64,000 bases of DNA. Source: Pseudomonas gregormendelii. Its GTDB lineage: Bacteria; Pseudomonadota; Gammaproteobacteria; Pseudomonadales; Pseudomonadaceae. Below are positions 63,581 through 64,000 of this stretch, in pieces. The notes under the pieces were generated by a model. That model worked only from the letters and a program-made list of their open reading frames with translations, was not told the DNA's origin and searched no databases. The DNA is taken from NCBI RefSeq assembly GCF_017114825.1, contig NZ_JADEVO010000001.1:248001-312000 (forward strand), written 5' to 3'. The stretch's first letter is position 1, and every line of letters begins with the position of its first letter. The position numbers and the translations under genes were made by a program.

Positions 63581-64000
63581 AGCCGGGGTGCCGGCACTTG
63601 ATCGAGCAACTGCCTGAGCACCTGGTCAACGTCCAGGCCTTCGATATCCAGCTCCGGGGCAATGCGCACCCGATGGCGCAGTACCGCCAGGGCGCAGCCT
63701 TTGATGTCATCGGGGATCACGAACTCGCCGCCGCGCAACAACGCCCGCGCCCGGGCACAGCGCACCAGCGCGATGGATGCCCGTGGCCCGGCGCCAAGGG
63801 TCAGGCCCGGCCAGCTGCGGGTGGTGCGCGCCAGGCGAACGGCGTAGTCGAGCACCTGGTCATCCAGTGCCAGGTCGCTGGCAATGCGCTGCAGGGCAAG
63901 CACGTCCTTGGCCTGTAGAACCGTGCGCAAAGGCTGCACGTCGAGCATGTCGGCGCGGGTCGAGCGGGTGACCTGGCGCACCATGTCCAGTTCCTGGCTG
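63577..64000 (-). CDS. MoxR-family AAA ATPase, N-terminal part outside the window
   Basis: The last 141 or so codons of a MoxR-type AAA+ ATPase are present, read from the right edge: SQELDMVRQVTRSTRADML ... DDQVLDYAVRLARTTRSWPGLTLGAGPRASIALVRCARARALLRGGEFVIPDDIK ... RIAPELDIEGLDVDQVLRQLLDQV. This is the AAA lid with its sensor 2 arginine region (GAGPRAS). The Walker motifs lie beyond the window. It is coupled to the DUF58 gene by a four-base overlap, the standard MoxR-DUF58 arrangement. Confidence 0.88.
   Translation of the reverse strand, partial: SQELDMVRQVTRSTRADMLDVQPLRTVLQAKDVLALQRIASDLALDDQVLDYAVRLARTTRSWPGLTLGAGPRASIALVRCARARALLRGGEFVIPDDIKGCALAVLRHRVRIAPELDIEGLDVDQVLRQLLDQVPAPRL

Overview
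The window is chromosomal DNA of a fluorescent pseudomonad, most likely the Pseudomonas fluorescens group. This rests on gene content and order: groESL, colRS with its methyltransferase/kinase operon, mexVW, icmP, bifA, sodB, argP, and fumA-sadC-ferredoxin reductase-pykA lie in runs that I recall being conserved with P. aeruginosa and P. putida. The intergenic spaces carry many REP-type palindromes of two families, as is usual in this group. Codon use and GC content look uniform. I see no prophage, insertion sequence, tRNA, rRNA or CRISPR array.

Layout. 1-7.6 kb is housekeeping: metG (C-terminal end off the window), the Fe-S carrier ATPase apbC, an SDR oxidoreductase, a HugZ-type haem-utilisation protein, fxsA, and groES-groEL behind a good sigma32 promoter. 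7.7-14.4 kb is an envelope-modification block: a PAP2 phosphatase and an LtaS-like sulfatase-fold transferase diverge from the metal-sensing ColRS system, followed by the orf222/wapQ LPS-modification genes. 14.6-18.8 kb encodes the MexVW efflux pump without an outer-membrane partner. 18.9-24.2 kb is a probable iron-responsive periplasmic set: IcmP imelysin, di-haem oxidoreductase, second imelysin, DUF1513. 24.3-32.4 kb holds bifA (c-di-GMP phosphodiesterase), sodB, the argO/ACT/argP amino-acid export locus, an epimerase, a coiled-coil membrane protein and a secreted double-Cache protein.

32.4-50.8 kb is more accessory and metabolic. It holds a DHA2 exporter, pobA with an AraC-type regulator, two LysR genes and a degenerate metallo-beta-lactamase-fold protein. 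Next comes a compact locus of a 2-ketoarginine decarboxylase (aruI type), an aldehyde dehydrogenase and a four-gene spermidine/putrescine-type ABC importer. An AraC regulator, small monooxygenase and flavin proteins, and a four-repeat COG4705 membrane protein with possible ColR sites follow.

50.9-55.5 kb is a dicarboxylate (probably alpha-ketoglutarate) uptake module: an MHS-family permease with a sigma54 promoter and two upstream dyads, followed by the MifR/MifS-type two-component system that presumably acts there. 55.6-64 kb returns to conserved core genes: class I fumarase with a structured leader, the diguanylate cyclase SadC overlapping a ferredoxin reductase, pykA, a small lipoprotein, a PilZ protein, DUF58 and the end of a MoxR ATPase.

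Three c-di-GMP genes (bifA, sadC, PilZ) and three two-component or sigma54 control points make this a signalling-rich core segment. The least explained parts are the ketoarginine/ABC locus, the COG4705 protein with its upstream sites, the iron set with an imelysin lacking its usual metal-binding histidine, and the fumarase leader.
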